Translations under genes and position numbers: made by a program | Notes under the pieces: model-generated | What the model was told of the DNA's origin: nothing | The model's database searches: none | The model's input: only the letters and a program-made list of their open reading frames with translations | NCBI RefSeq assembly: GCF_040958095.1 | Contig: NC_091160.1 | Coordinates: 40,467,730 to 40,531,729, forward strand | From: Procambarus clarkii | Lineage: Eukaryota > Arthropoda > Malacostraca > Decapoda > Cambaridae | DNA length: 64,000 bases | Reading direction: 5' to 3' | Shown: positions 34,775 through 47,200 of the stretch, piece after piece | Layout of the letters: the number at the start of each line of letters is the position of its first letter | Numbering within the stretch: the first letter of the stretch is position 1

Positions 34775-35485
34775 CCAAAGGGACAGTACACAATAAAGGG
34801 GAACAGCCTACCTGTAACGATTCGAGAAAGAGACCTGGGAGTGGATGTGACACCTAATCTAACTCCTGAGGCACATATAAATAGGATAACGACAGCAGCG
34901 TACTCTACACTGGCGAAAATTAGAACTTCATTTAGAAACCTAAATGAGGAGGCTATTAGGGCGCTTTACACTGCCTACGTGAGACCCGTCTTAGAGTATG
35001 CCGCGCCATCAGGGAGCCCCCACCTGAAGAAACACATAAGGAAACTGGAGAAGGTTCAGAGGTTAGCGACGAGGCATGTCCCAGAGTTACGAGGGATGGG
35101 ATATGAAGAGCGTCTGAAGGAACTGAACCTTACGACACTAGAGAAAAGAAGGGAGAGAGGAGATATGATAGGGACATATAAAATACTCAGGGGAATTGAC
35201 AAAGTGGAAATAGATGAAATGTTCACACGTAATAATAACAGAACGAGGGGACATGGGTGGAAACTGGAAACTCAGGTGAGTCACAGAGATGTTAGGAAGT
35301 TTTCTTTCAGCGTGAGAGTAGTGGAAAAATGGAATGCACTTGGGGAACAGGTTGTGGAAGCAAATACTATTCATACTTTTAAAACTAGGTATGATAGGGA
35401 AATGGGACAGGAGTCATTGCTGTAAACAACCGATAGCTGGAAAGGCGGGATCCAAGAGTCAATGCTCGATCCTGCAAGCACAAAT
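34735..35485 (+). mobile_element. LINE family C, RT C-terminus with intact frame, plus strand
   Basis: After a TA/GA microsatellite (34737-34775), an open frame (34841-35425) encodes AYVRPVLEYAAPSGSPHLKK, KLEKVQRLATRHVPEL, LTTLEKRRERGDMIGTYKIL and VVEKWNALGEQVVEANTIHT. This is the C-terminal part of a non-LTR RT. The 3'UTR ends CAAGCACAAATAGGTGAGTA and runs into a CA repeat. It is the youngest-looking family C copy in the window. Confidence 0.82.
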
Positions 35486-35495
35486 AGGTGAGTAC

Positions 35496-35830
<335 letters not shown>

Positions 35831-35835
35831 CAGCC

Positions 35836-36012
35836 GGGAGCCGGCCGGCCGAGCGGACAGCACGCTGTGCACGTGATCCTGTGGTCCCGGGTTCTATCCC
35901 GGGCGCCGGCGAGAAACGATTGGCAGAGTTTCTTTCACCCTATGCCCCTGTTACCTAGCAGTAAATAGGTACCTGGGAGTAGGTCAGCTCTCACGGGCTG
36001 CTTCCTGGGGTG
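35836..36012 (+). mobile_element. tRNA-derived SINE (family S1), 3'-truncated
   Basis: The head, B box and body match S1 to CTGCTTCCTGGGG, after which a GT run and another element's 3' end (GCAAGCACAACTAGGTGAAT at about 36112-36131) follow. Confidence 0.82.
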
Positions 36013-36276
36013 TGTGTGTGTGTGTGTGTGGGGTGTGGGAAAAAAATAGTAGTAGTAGAAACAGTTGATTGACAGTTGAGAGACGGGCCGAAAGAGCAGA
36101 GCTCAACCCCCCGCAAGCACAACTAGGTGAATACACACAACCATTCCTGGACGCATCTACCCACACAAACTCCAGCTCATAAATAATAAAAAAAAATCAG
36201 ACTGATAACACCCACCTCTGCACATTTAGAGATGACATTTAAGCGCATAAAACGCGAACAGTAATGGTAAGCGTAC

Positions 36277-36455
36277 CTGAGAGAACAGTTGTGGTGAGGA
36301 GGAGGAGGAGCTGCACTGTGCACCGGGTTGACGTCTACACTGACACCAACAGCAACAGCCACCCAACAGTTGTGGTGGAGAGGTCCACCTTGACCCCAGC
36401 AGCAACAACCACTACTCTTTACTAGGTCACTCACTGAATACATTCTCTCCTGGTC
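36277..36455 (-). promoter_or_regulatory. Probable SLC15 5'UTR exon and promoter-proximal region
   Basis: The minus strand ends CACAACTGTTCTCTCAG|GTACGC, a plausible splice donor about 1.76 kb upstream of the first coding exon. The frame through it would hit a stop on joining, so it is read as untranslated. Its copy at 16053-16200 has kept a donor at the corresponding place despite divergence. The transcription start is not resolved. Confidence 0.5.
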
Positions 36456-36649
36456 TCAGATGCTGTATCTTTTAATACAAACTGTATTATAACTTAGAGT
36501 GGTGCTTTAAATGGATTGTTTTATGTATATACGGTATAAAGCGCTTCCCAGTCACATAATGATATTTACAATTATGGATACAATGCTAGCAGACTGCCCC
36601 CTAGCTAACACATCCCACTCCTTGATTCCTGGCTGGTGAAAGTGTCCCT

Positions 36650-36760
36650 CTGTTTGTTTCCTAGTTTTCTCCGTGTCCCTTAGTTTCCTAGTTTGGGTCC
36701 GTGTCCCTCTGTTTGTTTCCTAGTTGGTGTCCGTGTCCCTCTGTTTCCTAGCGAACTGTC
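36650..36760. repeat. Imperfect tandem repeat, unit about 30-36 bp
   Basis: About four variants of TCCGTGTCCCTCTGTTTGTT followed by TCCTAGTT. Next to it, 36770-36800 is the reverse complement of the end of the insertion at 37390-37422. Confidence 0.7.
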
Positions 36761-37139
36761 CGCTAGCATTATATCCTTAACTGTAAATTTCAATTGGTGA
36801 CATGGAAGGACATTATACCATATATACAGCACACTATCCAATTAAATCATCATTCTGAGATATAGGTCATAGTCAGTCTTGCAGTAAAATGTATATTGAC
36901 GAAGAGCGGGAGAGTGCACCCCATTGACTGTGACCTAGTACATGTGGCCAACAACTGTGGGTTCAGATCTGGCTGATGCTGTTTATGTGGACCTTAGCGC
37001 CGTGCGTACCTTGTAACCTTGCGATGATTTAGGGGCTGAACGGTCCCGCGGCCCGGTCCTGGCAGGTCTTCTACCAGGCGTACTGTAGCTCCTCCCCGCC
37101 ACTGCTGTTCTCTCAGGTACACTTATCATTACTGTTTGC

Positions 37140-37750
37140 GTTTTATACACTAAAGAGGAGAGGGCCAAGTATGCTGCCCTGTGGAACACCGATGTTTATA
37201 GGTAGTGTCGGAGAAATGGAATTATTCACAGAAACATACCGGAGCCTGTCAGTAAGGTAGGACTGAAGGTATTGAAAATTGAATTGAAATAAGTTTATTG
37301 AGGTAAAATACACACAAAGGGAAGAGGTAGCTCAAGCTATTCTCACCCCATTCAGTACTTTTTTGTACCATTCAGTACCATTCAGTACATTGAAATTTAC
37401 AGTTAAGGATATAATGCTAGCGGAAGGTATTGCAGGGAGTGACCTCTGACTCCTTAATGATGTAATTTAAGAAGAAGGTTTTGGTGATTGACAGTGTCAA
37501 AAGCCTTACGTAGGTCCACAAATATCCCAACAGGGAACTCATTTTTATCAAGAGCTGCATGTATCAAGTTAATCATACTAATAAGTGCATCGTTAGTGCT
37601 TTTTTTGGGTCTGAAGCCATATTGACAAGAGCTTAGTATATTGTGTATGGCTAGGTAAGAGTAAAGCTGCTTGTAGATTATTTTTTCAAATATTTTTGAC
37701 AAGTTTGGCAGAATTAATATAGATCTGAAGTTGTTGACATCAGTGAGATC
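37140..37750 (-). mobile_element. LINE family A RT fragment, minus strand, with nested insertion
   Basis: The minus strand encodes SKIFEKIIYKQLYSYLAIHN, QYGFRPKKSTNDALISMINL and VDLRKAFDTVNHQNLL, and beyond the insertion GVPQGSILGPL. These are RT palm and finger blocks. A family B LINE tail (37275-37422) is inserted within it, flanked by GAAGGTATTG on both sides. Confidence 0.82.
37275..37422 (-). mobile_element. LINE family B 3' tail, nested, with 10-bp target duplication
   Basis: AATTGAATTGAAATAAGTTT and GAGGTAGCTCAAGCTATTCT match the 3'UTR end of the family B copy at 6500-6600. GAAGGTATTG at 37265-37274 and 37423-37432 is the target-site duplication. Confidence 0.85.
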
Positions 37751-37757
37751 ACCATCA

Positions 37758-37868
37758 GTGAGATCACTTTAATCTGTTAGATTAAGGACCTGCCCGAAAC
37801 GCTGCGCGTAATAGTGGCTTTACAAGATTGTAAATACTATGCTATGTATTCTCACAAAACCAATGTAA
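37758..37868 (+). mobile_element. LINE family A 3' tail fragment
   Basis: Starts TCTGTTAGATTAAGGACCTG and continues with CCCGAAACGCTGCGCGTAAT. The AAAT end is missing. Confidence 0.7.
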
Positions 37869-38099
37869 CAACTAGAAGTCTGCTGATTTTATTGGATGAT
37901 CCATAGATGTGTGGCTCCTCTTGCATGATAGTATGATAATAGATGGAATTACTGGTGTCAATTTCACTTTGCCTCAGATCTACAAGATCTTGTTGAAGTT
38001 CTCGGTGTACTGCTGCTCTCAGAGTCTGTTAATTTTATTGGAAAATCCACAAATGTATGGCTCTTCTTGCAGAGGCTCTCCAGACGACCAGAGAGAACG

Positions 38100-38230
38100 T
38101 GTGATGATGGCTGGGGTATAAGCGCCCGGCGACTTCCCTCAGTTACAGCCACAACAACATCGTCGACACGCGCGGGCGAGCGCCCTGCGGGGTCTGAGTG
38201 TTTATTTTATTTTGTATAGTCCAGAGCAGG
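38100..38230 (+). promoter_or_regulatory. GC-rich 5' region of NCBP2
   Basis: A local GC-rich patch (GCGCCCGGCGAC; GACACGCGCGGGCGAGCGCC) immediately precedes the NCBP2 start codon. It is a plausible CpG-type core promoter and 5'UTR. TTTTGTATAG just before 38219 resembles an acceptor, so a 5'UTR intron cannot be excluded. Confidence 0.4.
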
Positions 38231-41200
38231 ATGACGGCAAGCGTGGACCTCAGCTCGTACAGGGACCAGCACTTTAAGGCAAGAGGAATGCTGGGGCTTG
38301 AGAATAGCATATTGACTACATTAGTGGAACACTCACAGGTCGTTTGTTCATTGGTGTGCGTGTTTGAAATCTTAAGAACAACGATATATGGTGCTACATA
38401 GCCTTCCCCGGTTTGGTGCCTTCTTTTGATACTTACTTACTAGAACAGCGATATTTCCTTTTCAATTTTTGTTATATCAAATTTATTTCACAAAGACTAC
38501 TTTATCTGGCATATAATTACACTTGTGGAACCCATAGGCCTGGCACCTTGATTACTGTGACACTACCAGGATGAAGCGGTCCGTCTAATTACCGCAAGCT
38601 ACCACAAGCTACACAAGCTTCACAAGCTTCACAGAGCTTCCTGGCAATACGTTAGTAATGAATAAATATGATATATTTACTCATTATAATGTTGGTGCTG
38701 AATGTACAACACGAAAAAAACATAATTTTAATCAGAAAAAGTATCTTTTTATAAAGAAATTCGATGAAAATAAAGAGCTGGTGACGCCAAATAAAGTCGA
38801 CGATCCAAGCGTCGGCTAAGTTAGGTAAGGTTAGGTTTGGTTTGGTTAAGTCAGGTTAGGTCAGCCTAACCTAACATATCATATTTATTCATTACTAACG
38901 TATTGCCAGGAAGCTTTGTGTAGCTTGCGGTAATTAGACGGACTCGGATGAAGCAAGTGGCAACAGCTGAACTTGCCAAACATGTTGTCTTGGTGTGTGA
39001 CAGTGATGCTGTAGTGTCAGATCTCTATGGCTTTGTTATTTGTAATTTGGTATTAAAAGCAAATTATGAAATTATAGCAGGCAAATTTATAAAATAAATC
39101 ATTTCTGATGTCTTGCTTCTTGGCTATTAATAATTTTTGTCGGGGGACAGGCAGCCTTTGTATATACTGTATATACATTCAGAGTATATCAAGGTTCTTT
39201 CAGGATCGAACTACTGACCTTCCCTAGGATACAACCCCATAACAGTTGCTTAACAACAGGGAACCTAGTTACTGGAAGGTGAACAAATGTATTAGGTGAA
39301 AGCAAACTTGCCCAACCATTAATGTCTCACCTGGGATTCCCAATTGTAAGTGGAGAAAAAATAGTAAGATTTCAATAAAAAACAATTGAGATTGTAGACT
39401 TCTCCACCTTCATAAATGGTTCCACTCTTCCCTTACAATACAATACGAGTTCTCTGTCTTTTTCCATATGTTCTCTTTAATTTACTCTTGTATACCTGTA
39501 TTAAGTGTCTCAAGCATGTATATTTATTATTTTTGAACAATCCTCTTTATCTTTTATTAAATTTTAGTCCTAGTCAATATTAGTTACCATAAATGAAATA
39601 ATAAAAGAAATTGTGACTTGTAGGCTATAATAAAATAGTCAAATACACACACAAAACAATATATGGTACACATAAATGATAGGAAGTAGATTTTTCACCT
39701 TCCGTCATCAAGGAAATGACTAGGATTACTACACATTACTACATATAGTGGGCTATAAAAGCTAGGTTAAACTATCTTCACTTATATTGGGCTCTTGAAT
39801 ATTTAATTATACACCTATTGGATGCTCCAAAGTAACCACATCATAGTAGCTCTCTCTCCCTTTCCTTGTCATACAATGTATGAGGGGTACTCAGTATAGT
39901 TTTACTTAGGCTTGGTGGTTAAATATTGATATCAAAACTATTGTACTATGAAAACACTGGATGTTCATCAGTGCACATTATCATTACAGTATTTTGTCTT
40001 TCCACAAGTGTTCAATCATATTATTCAACTATACAATATAGGACTTCCTTCCTTGTAATATTGCACATTTCACTCAGGTCACTTGTTTACAAATAATGTT
40101 CTATTTTCTTAACGATCAAATAAAAAGTGTGACGTTCACAAATCATCAGTGAGAACTAGTTGTATAACCCATACGTGATCTATGGCTTTCAGATATTAAT
40201 AAATACAGTATACAATGACTCATAAATTTGCAGAGTGATTACAATTCTCCCTGAATTTGACAAATCCTCATCCCTGACATTTGCTTTTAGTACTGGGTCA
40301 TACCTTCCCCGATGATAACAAGTACTCAAATGTGTTGGCAGAAGACTCCTCATGGCTAATGATGAAGGCACCATGCCTCCTTATGATGCCTGACTAAATT
40401 GGTGGGCCTCTCAAGTCCTCAAATCCAACTCTCTCCTCTCGAAAGAGGTAGAAGCTGGAAAGTTCATTCTATTGGTAATATAGTAGGTACTGAACATTTT
40501 CTATTTGTTGTCGTAACCTTTTTTGAAAGTGTAACTATGCAATTTCTGATTTTCCAGCCTTTTGGGACAGAACCACTCTTCTTGTTGTGCTCCCTCCTGA
40601 TTGGCTGACATTTGTTTCAAATTACTGTACAGTATCTCTGATATCAGCTGGTTAGTCAAAAGTTTATACAGTACAGTACTGGTATTCTCAAACATACTAT
40701 CTATAACGTACTAACGTTTTTACTCTGCCTCAAACACCTGTACAAGATACAGTACATGAGTTTAGAGATGGCATTAAAACAAATGTTCATGAAATGTGTA
40801 AATATTTAATTCAAAGTGATCTGTTACAGTACCAGAAATTTTAGTCAAATATCCCATTTGTTAACTGTAGGTAATAAATGTGGGGTACGTGATAGGCAAA
40901 CCAAATTACGAAGCTTGTGCACCACATATGTAAGCTACTTAGAGACTGTACTTGTGGTCATTCTGGAACCCATTATTGATGTTGAATTTGGTTTTAAATA
41001 TGCTCAGTAGCTTTTCCAAGGCCACAACTATAACTCTTAATGTTTCCTCCATTTGTGAAGTTGATCTCAACATCCTAAGCAATTCCACACATCTCCCGCT
41101 TTAGTGAACTCTTGTTTGTTGAATCGGGTGAGTAAATGCAATATGGAAAGTGCATATTCCAAGTGGAGATTCGTTGAATCAAGGTTCCACTACTTGCATT

Positions 41201-44200
41201 AGATGAACTACCAATTCGACAAGTTCTAGCACCTTGTCTGACCACCTTCAGCACTCGATGGCCAATGAATCTTTCTCTCCATTTTGGGTTTTCTTGATGT
41301 AGACTGCTTAAGAGGTTGTCATTATAGTAACACTTCTTGAAATATCCTCTGTTAATTATAGACACTTTTGAACAAATCCACAAAGGCCATGACGAGGGTT
41401 CGAACCTACGTTCGAGAGGATCTTGGTACTTTTGGTGTAGATACTTTTGTTGTTTTTAACATACATTTCTAGTCTCTGGCCAATACAGTTGAAATATGAT
41501 ACACTACTGGAGCCTACAGAATTAACTTTGTCTCCATTTATTCTCATACATTCATGTCAGTTCATTCTATAATTAAATGGTTTATAAATAATCTTTGTAT
41601 CTCAGGGTATGTGTTGTTTGTTATTCAAGTGTTAGAATGAACTTTCATGAGGTCATTTCAGGTTAGAATTGGATATTCAACTGGTGCCTCCTTAGCACCA
41701 GTTTGACCCCCACAGAGTAATTTTATGCATTTTTTGACTTGCAAGTTATAGAATGTGTCGGCTCTGACTGACATGACTTTATTCAACGAGTCCAGAATAA
41801 ATCTTTCCTCCAGAAGAATGTTTTCTAATCAAATTAGCATTTTATTATCATTCAAACTGCCCATTTTTATTCAGGAAATCTATTTATAATTTTTGCATTT
41901 ATATTATACTCTCATTAATGCCCTTTTGTTTATCCATATTTAATTTGTATTTAATAGTAAATTGAATAGAAAAGCAATGTCATCTTCAGCACTTTCTCTG
42001 AGCACATGTGCATTACAGAATTTCAATCTTGTGTAGATTTTTTGGTGCAACAGTGAAATGTAGAGATGGTCTCCCAACTTTTTATGATAGCACAAGAAGG
42101 TGCTGTATCAGACAAAGTTGTACAGTGCACCATTTAACATACTGCATTGTGTTTAAAGTGCTGTCTTTAAATATTATATCCTGTTAGGTTTTAATGATAG
42201 GGGAAATGGCAGCAAGTGCCACCAGTAATGAAGCTGGTGGCAAATGCCACATACCAACCAAAGTTTTTCACTGTCCAAAGCATACCCCCACAAAACCTTA
42301 GACACAAAGGTTAAATAGCATATTGTCTGCAAGGCTTAATACAAAAATTAAGCTAGACACAGTATCATTGCATAGAACTTTGAGCAGGTCAGCTTTGAGA
42401 TTCAACTATTATGTGAATGGGTATAAATTTGCCAGAACTGAGTCATTGTTCATTCATGCAATAACTTATGAAATACACTTTCAAATAAACACTAAACTAA
42501 CATAGTATTTTTCCTACAGTTGGTGTGTATCCTCCATGGACTTTCGCTTGTACAAACGACCATGCTGCACTCATAGCAGCGCCCCTAGCAGAATATCTGG
42601 CCCATATCTATATCTGTTATAGTATTGTAATAGGAAATATTGATATTAGTAAATATAAAATTGTAACAGCATTGATTTGGAACATTATATTGACAGAACG
42701 AGACAAATCAGTTACAAAAAGTTCCATGGGAGTCAAATTAAGCCTACCTGATGTTAAAGTGTTGAACTGCATATATACATATATACCCCACCTCACTATA
42801 TTCTGTTTATTTATCTTCAGTTGGTCCAAAAGTTCTTCTATTCCCAAAGCAAAACCTGGGTTCAGGCTTGTCCTGTGTTGTATCCCTTTATTAAATTTTA
42901 GAAAACTCTAATATCAAAAATTGAGTTTACAAATTGTCTTCTAATTTTTTGTTTCATCTCCAAATTTTTATTGGTTATATTTGTTATGCCGTAATTTTAT
43001 ATAGATTATTTTGACCTGTTACGCCTACCTACCTGTTGAAGTTTCTGGGGATGAATGTCCCTGTGACAACTCTTATCGGGCCTCCTTGTGCAACCCTCTT
43101 CATCATTTCTTCCTTTATTGTTCCATGTTTGCTCAATACTACCAGTCCCAAATATTATATTGGCAATATCAACCCATTTCATTCCTGCACTCCACCATGG
43201 TTTCTGTTTATTCTGTGGGGCTTAGAAATTCTCATTATTCTCTTGCATTTCAATGTAAACTGCACCTGAGGAACAGTAATTGTCTACAGTACATTTGGGC
43301 CATCACAAAGATTGCATATTAGTTCTTGTTGAAAGGCTTTACTGTAAGGGCAATAAAAAACTCAATACTCTACATTCTATGTATTCTGTACTAGCAGAGT
43401 TATAATTATATGATATACTGAATGTTCTTTTTTGAGTTCTCCTGCATTATCTCTTAAGAGGTGGCAAGATCAGAATAAGCAGATAAAATGTGATTGTATG
43501 TGATTGAAAGTGATTAACATATTGGAAGAAGTCAAGAAATGTAAATACATTTTATCAGTTCTCATTAATTCGTGAAAGAACTGATTGGATCCCATGGAAA
43601 GAATAAAAATGTTACTAATATTATGAAGAAAGTATTGCATGATAGCTAGCTCCTTAAAACCTTTTGCGAGTGAAACGTGGAAAGGACGAGGCCATTTAAA
43701 TTTTTTATTTATTGAAAGGAATTTAGGAAATGCATGTAATCAAAGTAGATGAGGTGTAATAAGTCAAGTCAAGTATATCAGAATTGTGATGTGACAGAGG
43801 TCAGAGGTGATGGGTCTCAGAGTCATGAGACATAGTGGGCTCTACCATGGCCTCAACACCAGAAAAGAATGACATAATTTGTGAGGAAAATGTACGAGTA
43901 CTATAGAGGGAGCTAGAGCAGTGGGGTTGTTTGTCAACATTAAGGGAACAGTAATTGGAGAGTTATAAATGAGATAGTTGCCATTACAACATGGGGTATA
44001 GAACAAGCTAGGAGATAGCTTTTGCAAGATTGTTTGTAAAGATATTTGTTGTGGAAAACTATTGTTAACGAGAGCACCAGGGAGGGTTAAGACATGGGGA
44101 TGTGCACACAGATCCAGGTCTAGGTCCACACTAAATAGAAGTTACAATTTTTGGAATTAGCCAGTTCTCTTGAGTGATTATAAATTATAATAGAGCTAAG

Positions 44201-47200
44201 ACTGGATCTTATCATCTGATGGGTCAGTGGGTAACTATAGTGCATGGGAGAGGGAGCCAGTCGGCCAAGCGGACAGCACACTGGACTTGTAATCCTGTGG
44301 TCCCGGGTTTGATCCCGGGCGCCGGCGAGAAATAATGGGCAGAGTTTCTTTCACCCTATGCCCCTGTTACCTAGCAGTAAAATAGGTACCTGGGTGTTAG
44401 TCAGCTGTCACGGGCTGCTTCCTGGGGGTGGAGGCCTGGTCGAGGACCGGGCTGCGGGGACACTAAAAAGCCCCGAAATTATCTCAAGATAACCTCAAGA
44501 TATGGGGATTTCTTTTCTGACTAGTGTGAAATTATAAGGTGAATAGTTTTCAATATAGAGAACTAGATGGGGGTGCCCAGCAGTGCCCAGATCCCTGTTT
44601 CTTTGATTCTCCCTCCATCCCATTCTCCCTCCCATTCTTTCCCCCTCTCCCCTTTTTTCTCCCTCCCTCCCTCTCTCCCTCTGGTTTTCTGTTTCTCTTA
44701 TAAATATACAACTTTTTGGGGGGTATGAGGATATAATCTGAAACTAAAGGCAACATTAATAGCTTTAAAATTAACAAGATATTTTTCTGGAATATAATGT
44801 TAATGATGGGGACCTATTTCTTAGTATAGGCATTCTTCCTATTCCTTACTATGCTGAAAGTTTCTTCATTCACCTTAATGGGTAAAGGTTATATAACCAG
44901 TTAATTAAAACGGGTTATCTTGATGGCCTAAGAGAGCATTTTTATCCCTTACAGGGTTCGCGTTCAGATCAGGAGCGTCTGTTACGCAACTCCACCACAC
45001 TATACGTTGGCAACCTGTCCTTTTACACCACCGAAGAGCAGCTCTATGAATTGTTTGGGCGTGGAGGAGATGTAAAACGCATTGTAATGGGCCTTGACAA
45101 ATTTAAGAAGACACCATGTGGCTTCTGCTTTGTTGAATATTTCACCAGGTGTGTGACTGTGCTGATAACATTTTTTGTATTACTTATTATAAATTCCCTT
45201 TCTTCTATAAGCTTTTTCTTTACAGTTTGATATGTAAAATTAAATTTGTATTCCAAGTATTTTTCCCACACACTAAATATACACTCCTAAACCTTGTAGA
45301 GCAGAAATTTATATGCATTTATGCAAAATAACAATTGTTCACCATTGTGGTGGCTTTAGGACAACAAAAATGAGTAAATAACAGTTGTTGTTAAATTGGC
45401 GTGTTGCTAGTTAACAAGTGCTGTATATACCTAATACAATCTTTTATGTTGAGGAGAATTTTTACAAGTGGCAATGAAAGTGGAATATGATTAGATACAG
45501 TTTGTTGCATAAAATTCTACTAATATTTAATTAATTTAGCTTTATTAAAGTTTGTGATGAGATGGGCTGTATTGTATCTGCTTGACAAGTTCATTATTCA
45601 TATTAACTCACTGCCCTAAAAAAAGAAAAAAAAAAGAAAAAAAATGGGCTTGGTTGTCCAGCTGAATTTAGTCCATATCTTGGTACATATAAGGCATTTG
45701 CTAACAAGCCTGGCTAAACAGTATAAAAAACATGAGAAAAATACAGTACAAGTTTTGCTATTTTCAATAGATCTTGCTCACTAGAAACTCTTCTCAGGAG
45801 TTTTTTTTTTTTTTTTTTTTTGTATGTACTGTACAGTAGTGTGGCTTATAGTATATACTTCCATATTAATATTGTTAAATTTATGAAATTCACAGGTATT
45901 TTAAAAAATAAGATAAAAACTGCACTTCTATCCAATTACAGTCCCATTGACACAACACCAGACTCTATTAATAATGGCAAAACTAGGCTACCACCACATT
46001 GTGGACACCTTATCTCTGTACAAAAAACCTGCACTCTCATTCCCTGCACTATTCCACCACCCAATTATCATATGGTTGGGCATGCACTTGACAACTGCAA
46101 GACTTAGATACCTGAGAGTTCCTGTAATAACCCAGGGTATCTTTCTTCTCACAAGAGGAGTTCCTGGGAGAGATTAAATCCTTTGCTGGTCCTTGTTGGT
46201 ATAAATCATGTCATTAACGTGAGACTTGCTACAATGTTCTATATTTCATTTATCTGCTGTGATTCACTACAGTGCTGAACATCTCATGCTGAATACAGAT
46301 AAAACTAAAATCCCTTGAAACTTTGCAAAAGGAAGCTAAGCAAATCATCCTTAGGGGCTCCAAAGTCCATGAGAATAAGTGAAAGAATTTTGTCCATTAA
46401 CATAGTTTTGTGTGAAGGCATCTAGTAAATGTCAGCAACACATGAAATTTCAAACTAAGCTCTTTAATATGCTACATTCACATGAGGCATATTGAGGGAG
46501 AGGGAAACTTGATTATGGATTTTGGTTTTACATGGTAGCTAACTCCATCAAAACATTAAATATGTGCCCAACTCAAACTAATGATCAATTATCCAATTAA
46601 TCCATAGGATAACTGGGATTTATTAGATTTCATAAATGCACCCAAGAAAGATAATGTACTTGCTAGAGTGCTCAAGTTATGGGTAACAGTGTTTATCAGT
46701 GTTGAACTGATTGCTCTGTAGAAGAGGGTGGAAGATGTACTGGGTGCCCATGTAATATGTTCAAAATATCTTGCTCATACAGCAATGAAGTGTGTCAATG
46801 ACTGTGCTAGTACGACTCAAGCCACACTTGCAGGTCACTGAATGTTTAAAAGACAAAGGCAGTGGAATTATATACTGTAATTCACGGAGTGCACTCCTGG
46901 TATTAAATGCACACAGTAGTAACACCCAGAAAATAGCTAGTGATATTCAAATGATTATTTTAACTGCTAAAGAAAATTGATTTGAAATTAAATTTCTTTG
47001 GATGCCATCACGCGTTGGCATCTCAAAGCATGATACTGTTGACATGCTTACCAAGACAGCCTGTAGTAGACCAGTATAGATCAGTAGTAGAAATTAATAC
47101 AGCCATTTCATTAGTAGTGGCAGAAAATACTTAAATGAATATCTGATGCTAATCTTACTTGTCTAAATAATTCTGAATACCACGACGAGACATTTAAATA

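Noticed and set aside
38818-38880. TTAGGT-rich run as an interstitial telomere repeat
   Set aside because: The run is short and degenerate and lies inside the MITE; it does not form a regular TTAGG array.
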